Below are positions 30,733-43,390 of a stretch of 64,000 nucleotides of DNA, one piece after another. The stretch comes from CAWBVG01 sp963792175. Its GTDB lineage: Bacteria > Acidobacteriota > Vicinamibacteria > Vicinamibacterales > CAVVIG01. The notes under the pieces were generated by a model, which did not search any database, was not told the DNA's origin, and saw nothing but the letters and a program-made list of their open reading frames with translations. How positions within the stretch are numbered: position 1 is the stretch's first letter; each line of letters starts with the position of its first letter. The stretch lies in the NCBI GenBank assembly GCA_963792175.1, contig CAWBVG010000012.1:128840-192839 (forward strand), written 5' to 3'. Made by a program: the position numbers and the translations under genes.

Positions 30733-31824
30733 TTACTTGATGCCCCGCGCCTCGAGCAGCCGGCGGCCGTTGTCGACGAGCACTTGTTGTTTTTCTTCCG
30801 CGGTCAGCGCCGCCTGCCTGATTGAGGCGATGGTCTGCGCGACGAGGGACGTCGGCCCGCTGTCGGTGCCGAACAGGATCCGATCGGCGCCGAACACCTT
30901 CGCGGCCAGCGCGATGCCGCGTGGCCCGCGGCCGCTCTGGCCGGTGTCGAGATAGACGCTGCGGAATCGTTTCGCCGGAACCGGCCGTCCGGCTTCCTCC
31001 GCGGCCATCTGAATCTGCTCCGCGACATACGAAATCGCGCCGCCCATCATCGCCACCTGGACGGTCACGTCCGGATAGGCGTCGAGAAAGTCGGTCAGCG
31101 CCAGCGTGATGACGCCGGTGGCCAGGTGCGTGGCGGTGATCAGCAGCGTGCGCGCCTGCGCGTTGTCGCCCGGCAGGGCGATGGTTGCCGGGTTGCCGGC
31201 ATCGGGACTCGCGAGCCCGAAGTACGGATTCGAGGCGCCGACTTCCGGCTGACGGCCGGGATTCTCCGCGCTCGCCGCGCCGCGGTGCACGAAGATGTGG
31301 CTGCGGTTCTTCTGAGCGACCGCGAAGATCGGCGCCAGCGCGCGAGCGCCCGCGAGACTGACGAAGGCGTCGAGCGGCAGCGTCGCGCCAATCAGACCGA
31401 GCTCCTGGTGCGCGCGCTGCAACTCGTCGGCCGCCCACGTCACGTTGGCCGTCGGCAGCGTCGCCAGTCCCGAGAACCGTGCCGGATGCTTCTTGATCAG
31501 CGCTGCGACATCGTCGTTCTGCGCGCGCCAGAACGGACGCGCTTCGTCCGGCGCCATGATGCCGTCGTACGACGCGCCGACGTACGAGAGGACTTGCCGC
31601 TGCACACCGGCCTCGTCCATCTGCCGGAGGCGCGCGTCGATGTCGAACCAGCCTTGCCCTTGAGGCGGACGAGGGCTGGTGCGTTTGCCGAGCAGCTCGA
31701 CGACGTGCGGACCGATCCAGTGCGCGTGGAAGTCGATTGGCGCCGCCGGCGATGGCGTTTGCGCGAATGCGCTGCCGGCTATCCCGAGAGCCGTCGTCTG
31801 GAGAAACGTTCTTCGGGTAGTCAT
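30733..31824 (-). CDS. Tat-exported amidohydrolase-2 family (ACMSD-like) protein
   Basis: An intact 363-residue protein with a twin-arginine signal (MTTRRTFLQTTALGIAGSAF). The metal-dependent hydrolase fold is marked by IDFHAHWIG (H-x-H), the mid-strand His in SHIFVHRGAA and the late Asp in RILFGTDSGP. The order and spacing match PF04909, which contains decarboxylases and hydrolases such as ACMSD and gamma-resorcylate decarboxylase. Export by Tat suggests a folded metalloenzyme in the periplasm. The substrate cannot be named. It is the first gene of a pair with mgtC and divergent from the BNR protein gene. Confidence 0.88.
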   Translation of the reverse strand: MTTRRTFLQTTALGIAGSAFAQTPSPAAPIDFHAHWIGPHVVELLGKRTSPRPPQGQGWFDIDARLRQMDEAGVQRQVLSYVGASYDGIMAPDEARPFWRAQNDDVAALIKKHPARFSGLATLPTANVTWAADELQRAHQELGLIGATLPLDAFVSLAGARALAPIFAVAQKNRSHIFVHRGAASAENPGRQPEVGASNPYFGLASPDAGNPATIALPGDNAQARTLLITATHLATGVITLALTDFLDAYPDVTVQVAMMGGAISYVAEQIQMAAEEAGRPVPAKRFRSVYLDTGQSGRGPRGIALAAKVFGADRILFGTDSGPTSLVAQTIASIRQAALTAEEKQQVLVDNGRRLLEARGIK

Positions 31825-31907
31825 CGCCGCCAGACTAATGCTAGGTTACGCCTCGATACAAGCCCGATGAGAATCGGACCTCGCAGAATTCGCGTAGACT
31901 TGTGGAT

Positions 31908-35171
<3,264 letters not shown>

Positions 35172-35180
35172 CGCGGGGCT

Positions 35181-36174
35181 CTATTTCACCTCGACGATTT
35201 CGATGGCGATGCGGTCAGGCCCCTCGATCATCGCGGCCCGTGAACTGCCCCAGGGGTGAATCTCTTCGAGGAACTTCACGTTCTCGCGTTTCAGCCGCGC
35301 GACTGTCGCGTCGAGATCGGCCGTGCTCACCGCCCAGTGATCCACCAGCTTCCCGCGGGTGCTCACCAGCCCGCCGCCTGGCCACGGCCGGATCGAAATC
35401 GAGATGTCGTCGATGTTCACGCCGCCCGCCGGGTCGCGAACGAATCCGGTTTTCGCGAAGGACGGCCAGGTCGGCGGCGCGTACAGCTTGGTGTGGCAGT
35501 CGCCGGCCTCGGCCGGCGCGGCCGCGGCCCCGCCGCGTCCCTGCGGCAGGCGCGCGCCCAGGTGGGTGACGTACCAGTCCATCGCGCAGCGCGGATGCTC
35601 GTGATACATGTGCACGTGGTTGAAGCGCTCCGTCGTCCCGGCCTGGGCGTTCTCGATCATCGCGCCGTCCGGGCCGCGCAGGTAGCCGAAGCCGCCCTGA
35701 TGCGTCGGCTGCACACCCTTCGCTCGCATTTCCAGGATCTGCTCCTGCGTCGGGAAGCCGGGCAGCGTGTCGCTCGGACAGGTCCACGAGCTTGCCGTCG
35801 GCCGCATCCCACATCTGCGCGATCGTCAGCCCCATCGCGCGGAACTTCTCGTTGTACTCGCGCGAGTTGGGCGTGTTCCAGCCGAAGTGCCACACGGAGG
35901 TCTGCGGCCCGGTCAGCTCGTTCTGCGGCGGCGCGCTCACCTTCGTGAAGAGGATGTAGATGTTGCCGGTTTTGACCGCCTCGAAGCCATTGAACGTCGT
36001 TTTCGTGGCGGACTGGGCGAACGGCTTCGGGTAGTAGGCCGCCGCGGCGGCGGGATCGATGGAGTTGAGGTGCACGTGATGGAAATGCAGCGGCTCGATC
36101 CTGGCGGCATCCTGCGCATGGGCTGCCACGCCAGCCAGCGAAACCAGCCACGCGAGACGGGCGATCTGCTTCAT
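35181..36174 (-). CDS. Exported VOC (glyoxalase-fold) family protein (one frameshift)
   Basis: The signal peptide is MKQIARLAWLVSLAGVAAHA. The first VOC-like module contains HFHHVHLNSIDPAAAAAYY and NIYILFTKV. The second contains FNHVHMYHEHPRCAMDWYVT, DISISIRPWPGGGL, and LDATVARLKRENVKFLEEIH, ending RIAIEIVEVK. Clustered His and Glu residues at VOC positions suggest a metal site. The frame shifts once near 35785 (ADGKLVDLS to PSDTLPGFPT), and the span is one base over a multiple of three. VOC proteins include dioxygenases, isomerases and resistance proteins. The role of this exported form is unknown. It is convergent with the BNR protein gene. Confidence 0.8.
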
Positions 36175-36293
36175 GGCGGATACAGTAATACAACTTCGCG
36201 AGCCAGCCTCGCCGTAGCCACGCCGTGACGAAGGCGGGAACTTTTCTTCCTTCCAAACTGAATACCTGATGCCGGCGTCAAACCCGGCATCTC

Positions 36294-36893
36294 ATGGCCG
36301 CTGGCGAAGATCCGTCGGACGAGGCGCTGATCGTCCGGATTGTGAGCGGCGATCGCGACGCGTTCGCCGCCCTGTATCGGCGACACCGTGCGGACGTCTA
36401 CCGCTTCGCCATGCACATCAGCGGTTCACATCCAGTGGCGGACGACGTGACGCAGGACGTGTTCATGGCGGTCATTCAACATGCCGGACGGTACCGGCCG
36501 GAACGGGCGGCGGTCCTGCCGTGGCTGCTGGGCATCGCGCGGAATCACGTGCGCCGCGCGCTGGACCAGCGGCCGACCGTGACGCTGCCCGACGACGAAT
36601 CCACGGCTGGCCGGACGCTGGTGGTCGAGCCGGATCCGCTGGGCGGGCTCGCGCGGCGCCAGCACGTGCTCGCGCTGCGGCGGGCGGTGCTGGCACTGCC
36701 GGTGAAGTATCGCGAGGTCGTCGTGCTGTGCGATCTCCAGGAGCTGACCTACGACGACGCCGCAACCGCGCTGGGGTGCGCAATCGGCACGGTGCGATCG
36801 CGGCTGCATCGCGGACGGGCGCTGCTCGCGTCGCGCATCCGCGGGACGGATCCGCCGCTGTTTCGGGCGCCGGTGGCGAGAGGCATGCTGTGA
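36294..36893 (+). CDS. ECF sigma factor (RpoE-like)
   Basis: An intact 199-residue protein. Region 2 is DAFAALYRRHRADVYRFAMH, then ADDVTQDVFMAVIQHAGRY and WLLGIARNHVRRALDQR. Region 4 is LPVKYREVVVLCDLQELTYD, then DAATALGCAIGTVRSRLHRG. The stop overlaps the GTG of the next gene (GTGA), the usual layout for an ECF sigma and its anti-sigma factor. This group differs from the kinase-paired sigma factor at 28886. No characteristic autoregulatory promoter was identified upstream. Confidence 0.93.
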   Translation: MAAGEDPSDEALIVRIVSGDRDAFAALYRRHRADVYRFAMHISGSHPVADDVTQDVFMAVIQHAGRYRPERAAVLPWLLGIARNHVRRALDQRPTVTLPDDESTAGRTLVVEPDPLGGLARRQHVLALRRAVLALPVKYREVVVLCDLQELTYDDAATALGCAIGTVRSRLHRGRALLASRIRGTDPPLFRAPVARGML

Positions 36894-37363
36894 GCGATCG
36901 CGGGCGTGACGATCTGGTTTCGGCGCTTCGCCGGCTGGCGCAGAGCGCCGAGGTACCGCCGCTCGATCCGGATCGCGAGCGCGCGCTTCTCGAAGCGTTC
37001 GACGCGGCGCAGCAACAGAAGCGTGCGCCGGCCGCTCGTGCCGGCGTGTGGCGTCCCGCCGCGGCCGCGGCGCTGCTCGCGCTGGCCGCCACGATGGCGT
37101 GGATCATCGTGGGTCGGTCCGGTCGGCCGCCTGCGGCTCCAGCCGTGTCGCCGCTGACGACGACCGAGTTCGTCCTCTGGCCGGGCGCGGCGGAGCTACC
37201 GACTTTCGAGAGCGGTCATCTGATGCGGATCGAGGTGCCGGTGTCGGCTCTGCCGTCGCTCGGCCTCGTGCCGCCAGCCACGCACGCAGCGGTGGTACAG
37301 GCGGACGTTCTTGTTGGTCAGGACGGTCTGCCGCGGGCGGTTCGTTTGTCGCCGGATTTCTGA
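36890..37363 (+). CDS. Putative anti-sigma factor, single-pass membrane protein
   Basis: A GTG start overlaps the sigma factor stop. The product has 157 residues: a cytosolic N-terminal part (DDLVSALRRLAQSAEVPPLD, then ERALLEAFDAAQQQKR), one TM helix near residues 52-72 (AAAALLALAATMAWIIVG), and a periplasmic part of about 85 residues (FVLWPGAAELPTFESGHLM). There is no zinc-binding HxxxCxxC motif, so it is not a classical ZAS anti-sigma. The assignment rests on overlap with the sigma gene and on topology. It is probably co-transcribed with the exported-protein gene 100 bases downstream. Confidence 0.7.
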   Translation: MSDRGRDDLVSALRRLAQSAEVPPLDPDRERALLEAFDAAQQQKRAPAARAGVWRPAAAAALLALAATMAWIIVGRSGRPPAAPAVSPLTTTEFVLWPGAAELPTFESGHLMRIEVPVSALPSLGLVPPATHAAVVQADVLVGQDGLPRAVRLSPDF

Positions 37364-37465
37364 TGGACGTGATCGCGGGCCTCGAGAGGGTCTTGATTCA
37401 TGGCAACGTGCAGAAAATCAAGATCTGACCCGACCTCCGAGGTTGATGTCGCCAGAGGAGCGACT

Positions 37466-38359
37466 ATGAAGAATGCATTCGTGTTCGTCGGCGTGATGTT
37501 GGCGGCGGTCGCCCTGCACGCCCAGGATCCCTCGACGTTCAAGTTCGAGGTCCAGGCCCGCATGCCACTCGAAACCAGGACCGTGAAGAACGCCCCCTAC
37601 TCGGCGGAGGTCGTCACCGACCACATGCAGCAGCTCGCCGATGGCAATCGCATTGTCGAGCATTCGTCCGGCCGTGTGTATCGCGACAAGGAAGGGCGCG
37701 TGCGCCGCGAGGAGGATCGCCCATCCGGCAATCCCAGCATCTCGATCGTCGATCCCGTCGCCGGCCTGTCGTATTCGCTCGACCCGGGACGGCACATCGC
37801 CTGGAAGACGTCGGCGCAGACCGGCATCGCGATCATGAACAAGCTCGATGCCGCGAGGACGGAGGCCACGAAGGCCGAGATCGCCAAGGTGGAGGCGGAG
37901 CTGAAGCGCCGCGCCGAGCAGGCCCCGGACCTCATCGAGTTTCAAAAGAAACTGGAGGCCGTGCGCGGGGCCGGCGAGACGATGGCCGTGGAGGCGGGCG
38001 GCGGCATCGTGACGATGAGGCGCTACACCGGCGGCGACGAACAGCTCAAGGAAGAGGCCCTGGCAGCGAAGACGCTGGAGGGCGTCCGCGTCGAAGGTCG
38101 CCGCATGACGAAGACGATTGCCGCCGGCGCGATCGGCAACGAGTGGCCGATCACGATCGTGTCCGAGGAATGGACGTCACCGGATCTGCAGGTGCTGGTG
38201 CTGACGGACCGCAAGGATCCGCGCAACGGCGATTCGTCGTACAAGCTGCAGCGGATCGTGCGCGGCGAACCGTCGGCGACACTGTTCCAGGTGCCGTCGG
38301 ATTACGAGGTCAGGGAGACAGGGATCCGGCGGTTCGAGTATCAGCGGGAGGAGCGTTAG
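37466..38359 (+). CDS. Exported protein of unknown function linked to the ECF/anti-sigma pair
   Basis: An intact 297-residue protein. The ATG at 37466 has AGAGGAG 5 bases upstream and opens a signal peptide (MKNAFVFVGVMLAAVALHA). The mature part has a repeated motif style (GRVYRDKEGRVRREE, SIVDPVAGLSYSLDPGRH). A charged helical region (EATKAEIAKVEAELKRRAE) and beta-rich C-terminal half (EGRRMTKTIAAGAIGNEWP, SEEWTSPDLQVLVLTD) follow. Proteins of this kind occur beside ECF sigma factors in Acidobacteria, but no function is known to me. A target of, or sensor for, the sigma pair is a reasonable guess. Confidence 0.75.
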   Translation: MKNAFVFVGVMLAAVALHAQDPSTFKFEVQARMPLETRTVKNAPYSAEVVTDHMQQLADGNRIVEHSSGRVYRDKEGRVRREEDRPSGNPSISIVDPVAGLSYSLDPGRHIAWKTSAQTGIAIMNKLDAARTEATKAEIAKVEAELKRRAEQAPDLIEFQKKLEAVRGAGETMAVEAGGGIVTMRRYTGGDEQLKEEALAAKTLEGVRVEGRRMTKTIAAGAIGNEWPITIVSEEWTSPDLQVLVLTDRKDPRNGDSSYKLQRIVRGEPSATLFQVPSDYEVRETGIRRFEYQREER

Positions 38360-38378
38360 CTCCGCGCGGGGCTAGGGG

Positions 38379-39275
38379 CTATGCGAGCTGCCGTTCGAGC
38401 GCCTGACGATCCCAATGTCCCAGCGCGGCGGCCTGCTCGTACGTGCTGTTCACGAAGCTGCGAATCGCGGCATCGGGATCGGCGGCTCGGCGGACTGCTT
38501 CGTACGGCAGGACGAACTCGCCCATTTCCTTGTGATAGTACGCGGCGGCCGGCTCGACTCGCGCTTCTTTGAGACCGGGCGGCTCCGGCACGGCGTAGCC
38601 GTAGAAGGTGGGCTCGAGCATCGGCGGGCTGCCGGGCCAGAAGCCGTGGCTGATCACTTCCTGTGAGTACGCCTCGCGCATGAACGCCGGCCCTTCGCGG
38701 GGCGGCGCCGGACGGCCGGAGAAACGTGTCACCGCCATATCCATCCCGCCCCAGAAGAAATGAACGGGACTGGCCTTCCCGATGAAGCTGCAGCGCGTGT
38801 CGGTCAGCACACGTTCCACTTGCACTAGGATGCGCCAGAAGCGGTTCGCCGCCTCGGCGTCGTACGACGCGTGAACGGTGTCCTCCTCGAACCGGATCGG
38901 CGACGGCACCTCCGACGGCAGCGTCCAGATCTTCACGGGCAGCGACATCTCGCGTAATGTCTGCATCATGTCGTGGTAGAAGGCCGCCACCGTGCGCGGC
39001 GCCAGCGGCAGCGCTCGCGTCGTGCCATCGGAGACGCGGATGACGACCTGCTGATCGATGAAGTCGAATTCGATCGCAAAGGATCGCGTGCCGTGCGGCA
39101 GGGTCCGCGTCGACAGGCCGCGGCCGGTCACGTGGAAGGCCACCCCCCACGATTGATTGATGGGCTGCGATTGGGCGAGCGCCACCTTGCCCACGACCTG
39201 CATCCACATGTGCAGCGTCGCATACGTGTCCTTCCACTCCTCGTACGGTAACGCCGGCCAGAGGTCATCAGTCAT
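38379..39275 (-). CDS. DUF5996 family protein
   Basis: An intact 298-residue protein from the ATG at 39275. The opening (LWPALPYEEWKDTYATLHMW, MQVVGKVALAQSQPINQSW) and core (FAIEFDFIDQQVVIRVSDG, CSFIGKASPVHFFWGGMDMA, VTRFSGRPAPPREGP) match the DUF5996 pattern. The end is rich in Trp and Tyr (FYGYAVPEPPGLKEARV, AAAYYHKEMGEFVLPYEAV). It is cytosolic, with no signal or TM helix. DUF5996 proteins are widespread and unstudied. It is divergent from the UBP-finger gene (36 bases between starts), which suggests a shared promoter region. Confidence 0.85.
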   Translation of the reverse strand: MTDDLWPALPYEEWKDTYATLHMWMQVVGKVALAQSQPINQSWGVAFHVTGRGLSTRTLPHGTRSFAIEFDFIDQQVVIRVSDGTTRALPLAPRTVAAFYHDMMQTLREMSLPVKIWTLPSEVPSPIRFEEDTVHASYDAEAANRFWRILVQVERVLTDTRCSFIGKASPVHFFWGGMDMAVTRFSGRPAPPREGPAFMREAYSQEVISHGFWPGSPPMLEPTFYGYAVPEPPGLKEARVEPAAAYYHKEMGEFVLPYEAVRRAADPDAAIRSFVNSTYEQAAALGHWDRQALERQLA

Positions 39276-39311
39276 GAACGCCTGCCTCAAGACCGATGAT
39301 ACGCTGGACGT

Positions 39312-39626
39312 ATGACCAGCGCGTGCGCACATATCGGCGCCGTCAAGACCGTGAAGCATGCCCGCAAGCGGGAGTGCGAGGAGTGTGTGAAGATCGGCAG
39401 CGCATGGGTCCACCTGCGCACGTGCCAGACCTGCGGCGCCACGCTGTGCTGCGACTCGTCGCCGAACCGCCACGCCAGCAAGCACGCGCGGGCCTCGACG
39501 CATCCGGTCGTCGCGTCGGCGGAACCAGGGGAGCAGTGGCTCTACTGTTTCCCGGACGACGCCTTTGCTGAGTACGAGTCGGGAACTCCCGGTTGCAGTC
39601 GGGGCTGGGGGCTAGGGGCTAGCTGA
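39312..39626 (+). CDS. UBP-type zinc finger protein
   Basis: A 104-residue protein with the UBP/BUZ zinc-finger spacing of Cys and His: ACAHI, RECEECVKIGSAWVHLRTC, QTCGATLCCDSSPNRHASKH, then THPVVAS and EQWLYCFPDDAFAEY. In eukaryotes this domain binds the free C-terminus of ubiquitin. Small bacterial forms of unknown role are common in Actinobacteria and Acidobacteria. The last ten or so residues (CSRGWGLGAS) and the stop are encoded by an intergenic repeat, so the original end may have been at or near DAFAEY. It is divergent from the DUF5996 gene. Confidence 0.85.
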   Translation: MTSACAHIGAVKTVKHARKRECEECVKIGSAWVHLRTCQTCGATLCCDSSPNRHASKHARASTHPVVASAEPGEQWLYCFPDDAFAEYESGTPGCSRGWGLGAS

Positions 39627-39650
39627 AGATAGCGAGCCCTAGCCCCTAGC
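39611..39650. terminator. Inverted repeat between convergent genes, terminator-like
   Basis: GCTAGGGGCTAG at 39611-39622 pairs with CTAGCCCCTAGC at 39639-39650 across a 16-base loop, between the UBP-finger gene and the convergent surface-antigen gene. It could act as a bidirectional terminator, though no T-run is present. A single-arm relative, GGGGCTAGGGGCT, sits between the convergent gene ends near 38370. Confidence 0.5.
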
Positions 39651-39656
39651 TGAAGA

Positions 39657-40890
39657 TCAGAACGCTTCCTGAATCCCGAGATAGAACCCGCGCGCGCCGC
39701 CCTTGCCCCACGCGTAATCCGTCGCGAGGTTCGTCCGCGATCGCTTGTTCAGCAGCACGCGCAGCCCCGCGCCGCCGGCCGGCGCCCAGGTCTCGAAGAG
39801 TTTTTGACCGGCCACCGCGTTGTCGATGGTCGTCGTGTTGACGAAGGCGACCATGCCGAGGAGGCCGTTGCTCGTGAGCGTGCCGCGGTACTCGACCTCG
39901 CCGTACGCGAGGTGATTGCCGCGGTAGCGTCCCTCGCTGTACCCGCGTGCCGAGCGCCCGTCGCCGCCGGTCGTCGGGAGGTCGAGATACGGCGCCGTGC
40001 CGTTCGTCACCAGATCGCTCATCGCCCAGAACGCCAGCTTGTGCCGGCCGTCGGCGGTGATCTTCCGGTAGGTGCGCAGATCGAGATACAGCTCCTGCCA
40101 CGATGAATCGCCGCCGAGGAACCCTTTGTAGAACGTGCGATACGCGGAGCTGGCCAGCCAGCCGCGCTGTGGGTTGATGCCGTTGTCGCGCGTGTCGTAC
40201 AGCAGACCCACCGTGGTGCCGCTCGGACGATCTGGCCGGCTGCGCGAGAACCCGTGCTGCTGGTTGTACGCCACGTAGGCGGACTCCTCCCACGCCGGCA
40301 GACAGGCCGTCGCCCGGCCGGACATCCGAGTGCGAGCTGAGATTGAGGCCGGCGCCGACGAACAGACCCGGCGCCACGTGGCGGTAGGCGGTCTCATACA
40401 CCTTGACGCCCGTGAACTTCACGTTTTCGGCGCCGGTCTTCAAGGTGTCCGCGCCGAGTCCGTAGGTGTTCTGCGACGACCATTGCAGACGGTGATCGCC
40501 CTGGAGATACCAGCGGTCGTCCGCCGTGAACATCGACAGCCGAAAACCGGAGAGGACCTGCTGCTTCTGCGAGACACGAAACCCGCCCTGCAGCGTCGAA
40601 ATGCGCGTCGTCTTCGGATCGCCTCTGAAGAATGCCATGTTGCCGTTCAGTCCACCGGTGAGGCCCGTTGCCGGCTTCGATCCGATGGTGGGCGCCACGA
40701 CCAGGAAGCGATCGCGCCCCTTTTCCGAGGGAGGAGTCTCCGGTGGCGTCTCGTTGCGATGACGGAAGTCTTTCCAAAGGTCGGCGACATCTGTCGTGGG
40801 AGTTGCGCCCGGTTTCTCCTGTGCGCGCAACGTCACTCCGACCACGAGGCAGGCGGCAAGCGACGCCCAGATGACGAATGCGGAACGCAT
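39657..40890 (-). CDS. Outer-membrane surface antigen (BamA/D15-like) barrel protein (one frameshift)
   Basis: The signal peptide is MRSAFVIWASLAACLVVGVT. A short soluble part is followed by a beta-barrel resembling bacterial surface antigen/Omp85 C-terminal domains. It has alternating strands (TGLTGGLNGNMAFF, QVLSGFRLSMFTADDRWYLQ), the ARGYSEGRYRG segment typical of the L6-type RGY loop, and a terminal Phe (YLGIQEAF) that fits the BamA recognition signal. No POTRA domains are visible, so this is the short barrel-only form of about 410 residues. The frame shifts once near 40310. It is divergent from the VOC gene at 40993. Confidence 0.82.
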
Positions 40891-40992
40891 CTTATGTATT
40901 ACGACACACCGGCCGGTTCGTTTCCGAGAAACTGTTGGAGACAAGATGTCTGTAAAGGTCTCCGACAAGATGGGAAATCCTGGGATGGCATA

Positions 40993-42048
40993 ATGCCCAC
41001 CATGTCTGGACTGACCCGCCGTCAGCTGCTGGGTTCTCTTTCTGCTGCATATGTAGCGCAGCCATTTGCGCATGTCGCGAAGCCCTTCCGAGCTGCGAGG
41101 ACCGCCCAAACCGCCGGCGGCAGTCCGCCGATTCGGGTGCGCACACTCAACCATTTCGGGCTCGCCGTTACGGATCCGAAACGCTCGGTCGACTTCTATC
41201 AGGGTCTGTTCGGCATGCCCGTGCAAGCTCGGGTCGACACGACGACGATCCTTCGAGTCGGCGCGGGACCGCAGTTCATTTCCATCGCCCCAGCCGCAGC
41301 GAACGCGGCGCCCAGCATCAACCACTATTGCCTCGGCATCGAGAACTTCGCCGTCGATCGCGTGCTCGCCGCGCTCGCGGCGCACGGCGTGACGAAGGGC
41401 GACGCGGCCGGCCCCATGAAAGTGGCCGTCACCGTGCGCGACGGCACACCCGATCTGCTGTTCGGCGATCCGGACGGGATCGTGTGTCAGCTGCAGGACG
41501 TCAGCTACTGCGGTGGATCCGGCCCGCTCGGGAACGTGTGCCGGACTGTCGAGCCGTCGCCAAAGAAGGGTCTGCTCGCGCTCCGCGATCTGAGTCACCT
41601 CACCATTTTTTCGAGCGACGCCGCACGCTCGAACACGTTCTATCAGGATCTGTTCGGTCTCTCGATTCGCTCGTACCAGGGTCCGACCGCACCCACGCTG
41701 GCGATCGGTCCAACGGTGGCGTTCCTGATGTTCGCGGGTGGTGCCCCTGCCCGCGGCGGCGCAACGCCGCGGCCGGCCAGCATCAATCACGCGTGCCTGT
41801 CGCTCGACGGCTTCAATCCCGATCAGGTGTTGAAGACGCTCGAGACCTATGGGGTGACGCCTCGCGGCGACGCGACCGGTCCCGCCGGTCCGATGAAGTC
41901 GTATGTCACCATGCGGATGGAGAATCGCGGCGGCGCGCCTGGCGGGACACCGGAACTCTATTTCACCGATCCTGACGGTCTGCTGATGCAGCTTCAGGAC
42001 AGCAGCTACTGCGGTGGTAGCGGATTTCTTGGCAACGTCTGCAAGTGA
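40993..42048 (+). CDS. Tat-exported two-domain VOC family protein
   Basis: An intact 351-residue protein; an in-frame ATG at 41002 is also possible. The twin-arginine signal is TRRQLLGS. There are two VOC modules. The first runs LNHFGLAVTDPKRSVDFYQG to DLLFGDPDGIVCQLQDVSYC. The second runs LSHLTIFSSDAARSNTFYQD to ELYFTDPDGLLMQLQDSSYC. Each ends in a nearly identical tail, SYCGGSGxLGNVC, so the protein is an internal duplication with conserved Cys pairs. His, Asp and Glu residues at VOC metal positions are present (NHFGLAV, INHYCLGIE). Dioxygenase-like activity is possible. The next gene overlaps its end by up to 35 bases. Confidence 0.87.
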   Translation: MPTMSGLTRRQLLGSLSAAYVAQPFAHVAKPFRAARTAQTAGGSPPIRVRTLNHFGLAVTDPKRSVDFYQGLFGMPVQARVDTTTILRVGAGPQFISIAPAAANAAPSINHYCLGIENFAVDRVLAALAAHGVTKGDAAGPMKVAVTVRDGTPDLLFGDPDGIVCQLQDVSYCGGSGPLGNVCRTVEPSPKKGLLALRDLSHLTIFSSDAARSNTFYQDLFGLSIRSYQGPTAPTLAIGPTVAFLMFAGGAPARGGATPRPASINHACLSLDGFNPDQVLKTLETYGVTPRGDATGPAGPMKSYVTMRMENRGGAPGGTPELYFTDPDGLLMQLQDSSYCGGSGFLGNVCK

Positions 42049-43167
42049 CAAACATTATCTCGGCGCGCTGCTGTTCATCACGTTCATCGCGACGATCGGA
42101 CACGGCCAGACGCCGGCGTCCGTCGTGGCATCGCCGGCGGACCTGACCGTTCCGCCGGGTTTCAAGACGTCGGTGTTCGCATCGGACCTCGCCGGGGCGC
42201 GCCTGATGGCCGTGAGCCCGGAAGGCGTCCTGCTGGTCGCCCGGCGGCCCCGCAACGAGGTCGTCGCGCTGCCAGACCGCAACCAGGACGGCAGGGCGGA
42301 GCCCGAGGTGCATCCTGAACAACCTGCACCAACGCCCACAGTCTGGCTTTCAAGGACGGCTATCTCTACATCGCGACGACGCCGGCGGTGATGCGGGTGA
42401 AGTGGGTGAACGGCAAGCCGTCCGGCGATCCGGAGAAATTTGCCGATCTTGCCGAGCTCGACGCCGTCGGTGCACGTCTCGCGGACGATCAACGTCGGTC
42501 CGGACGGACGGCTGTACGTGGCGATTGGCTCGTCGTGCAACGTCTGTGTCGAATCCGATCCGCGCCGCACGACGATTCAGGTGATGAACGCCGATGGTTC
42601 GCTGCAGCCGTACGCCGCGGCCTGCACAACGCCATCGGCTTCGACTGGGATCCGCAGACCCGCCGCATGTGGGCCGACGACACCGGGCAGGACAACCTGG
42701 GCGACGATTCCCGCCCGACGAAATCAATCAAATCGAAGCGGGGAAACACTACGGCTTTCCGTTCTTCGTTGCGAAGAATCAGCCGAATGCCTCGCAGCCG
42801 GAACTGAAGGACGCCAGGCCCGACACGACCGCTGATGCCGCGGTGCCGCCCGCGCTCGATCTCCCCGCGCACATCACGGGGATGGACTTGCGCTTCTACA
42901 CGAGGCACGCAGTTTCCGGCGGCCTACCGGAACGCGCTGTTTCTCGCGCTGCACGGGTCGGCGCGCAAGAACAACGGCTACAAGGTCGTGCGCGTCATGA
43001 TGAAGGATGGACGCCCGGCGGGACTCGAGGATTTCGTGACCGGGTTCCTCAAGGATGGAGTGGTGCTGGGCCGGCCCGCCGGACTCGCGACCGGAGCCGA
43101 CGGCGCGCTCTACGTGTCCGACGACAACAAGGGATTCATCTATCGCGTCGCATACGGCGACAAATGA
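42014..43167 (+). CDS. Sorbosone/glucose dehydrogenase-like exported propeller protein (several frameshifts)
   Basis: The reading frame enters within the end of the VOC gene (GTG 42014 or TTG 42029) and has a signal peptide (LGALLFITFIATIGHGQTPA). Then come LTVPPGFKTSVFASDLAGAR, GVLLVARRPRNEVVALPDRN, INVGPDGRLYVAIGSSCNVC, GLHNAIGFDWDPQTRRMWAD, DEINQIEAGKHYGFPFFV and ADGALYVSDDNKGFIYRVAY. These are the blades and Trp/Asp/Tyr motifs of PQQ-type soluble sugar dehydrogenases (GSDH/sorbosone family). PQQ-dependent oxidation of sugars is expected for the family; no PQQ genes are seen here. Breaks occur near 42305, 42470, 42620, 42705 and 42905. Confidence 0.8.
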
Positions 43168-43310
43168 AATCCCTTGTCTTCTGACTCGACACCCGATCGA
43201 CCGACCACGAAACGCGAAGCCGCAGAACCCGAAGGGGCCGCGAAGCCCGCAGGCTGTATCGCCCGCATAGCCCGTCGTACCCTCAAAGCCCGCAGCGGCC
43301 GGCTGCGCCG

Positions 43311-43390
43311 GAAGTTAAAACTTAAAACTTAAAACTTAAAACTCCGAACTCAGAACCCGAGAACCCTAGAACCCTAGAACCCTAGAAGCT
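43311..43390. repeat. Short tandem repeats ACTTAAA and ACCCTAGA
   Basis: After the sugar dehydrogenase gene there are about four copies of ACTTAAA (43316-43345) and three of GAACCCTA (43361-43385), separated by degenerate units such as GAACTCAGAACCC. It is A-rich against a GC-rich background. It lies directly against the stop of the convergent TonB-dependent receptor. The preceding 110 bases hold another low-complexity GCGAAGCCGCAGAACCC stretch. Confidence 0.75.

Noticed and set aside
39646..42051. 801-residue minus-strand open frame
   Set aside because: Its first half is a shadow of the VOC gene at 40993-42048; only the part from 40890 downward is the surface-antigen protein.
43311..43390. 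Tandem short repeats as a CRISPR array
   Set aside because: Units of 7-8 bases with no spacers; a simple tandem repeat.
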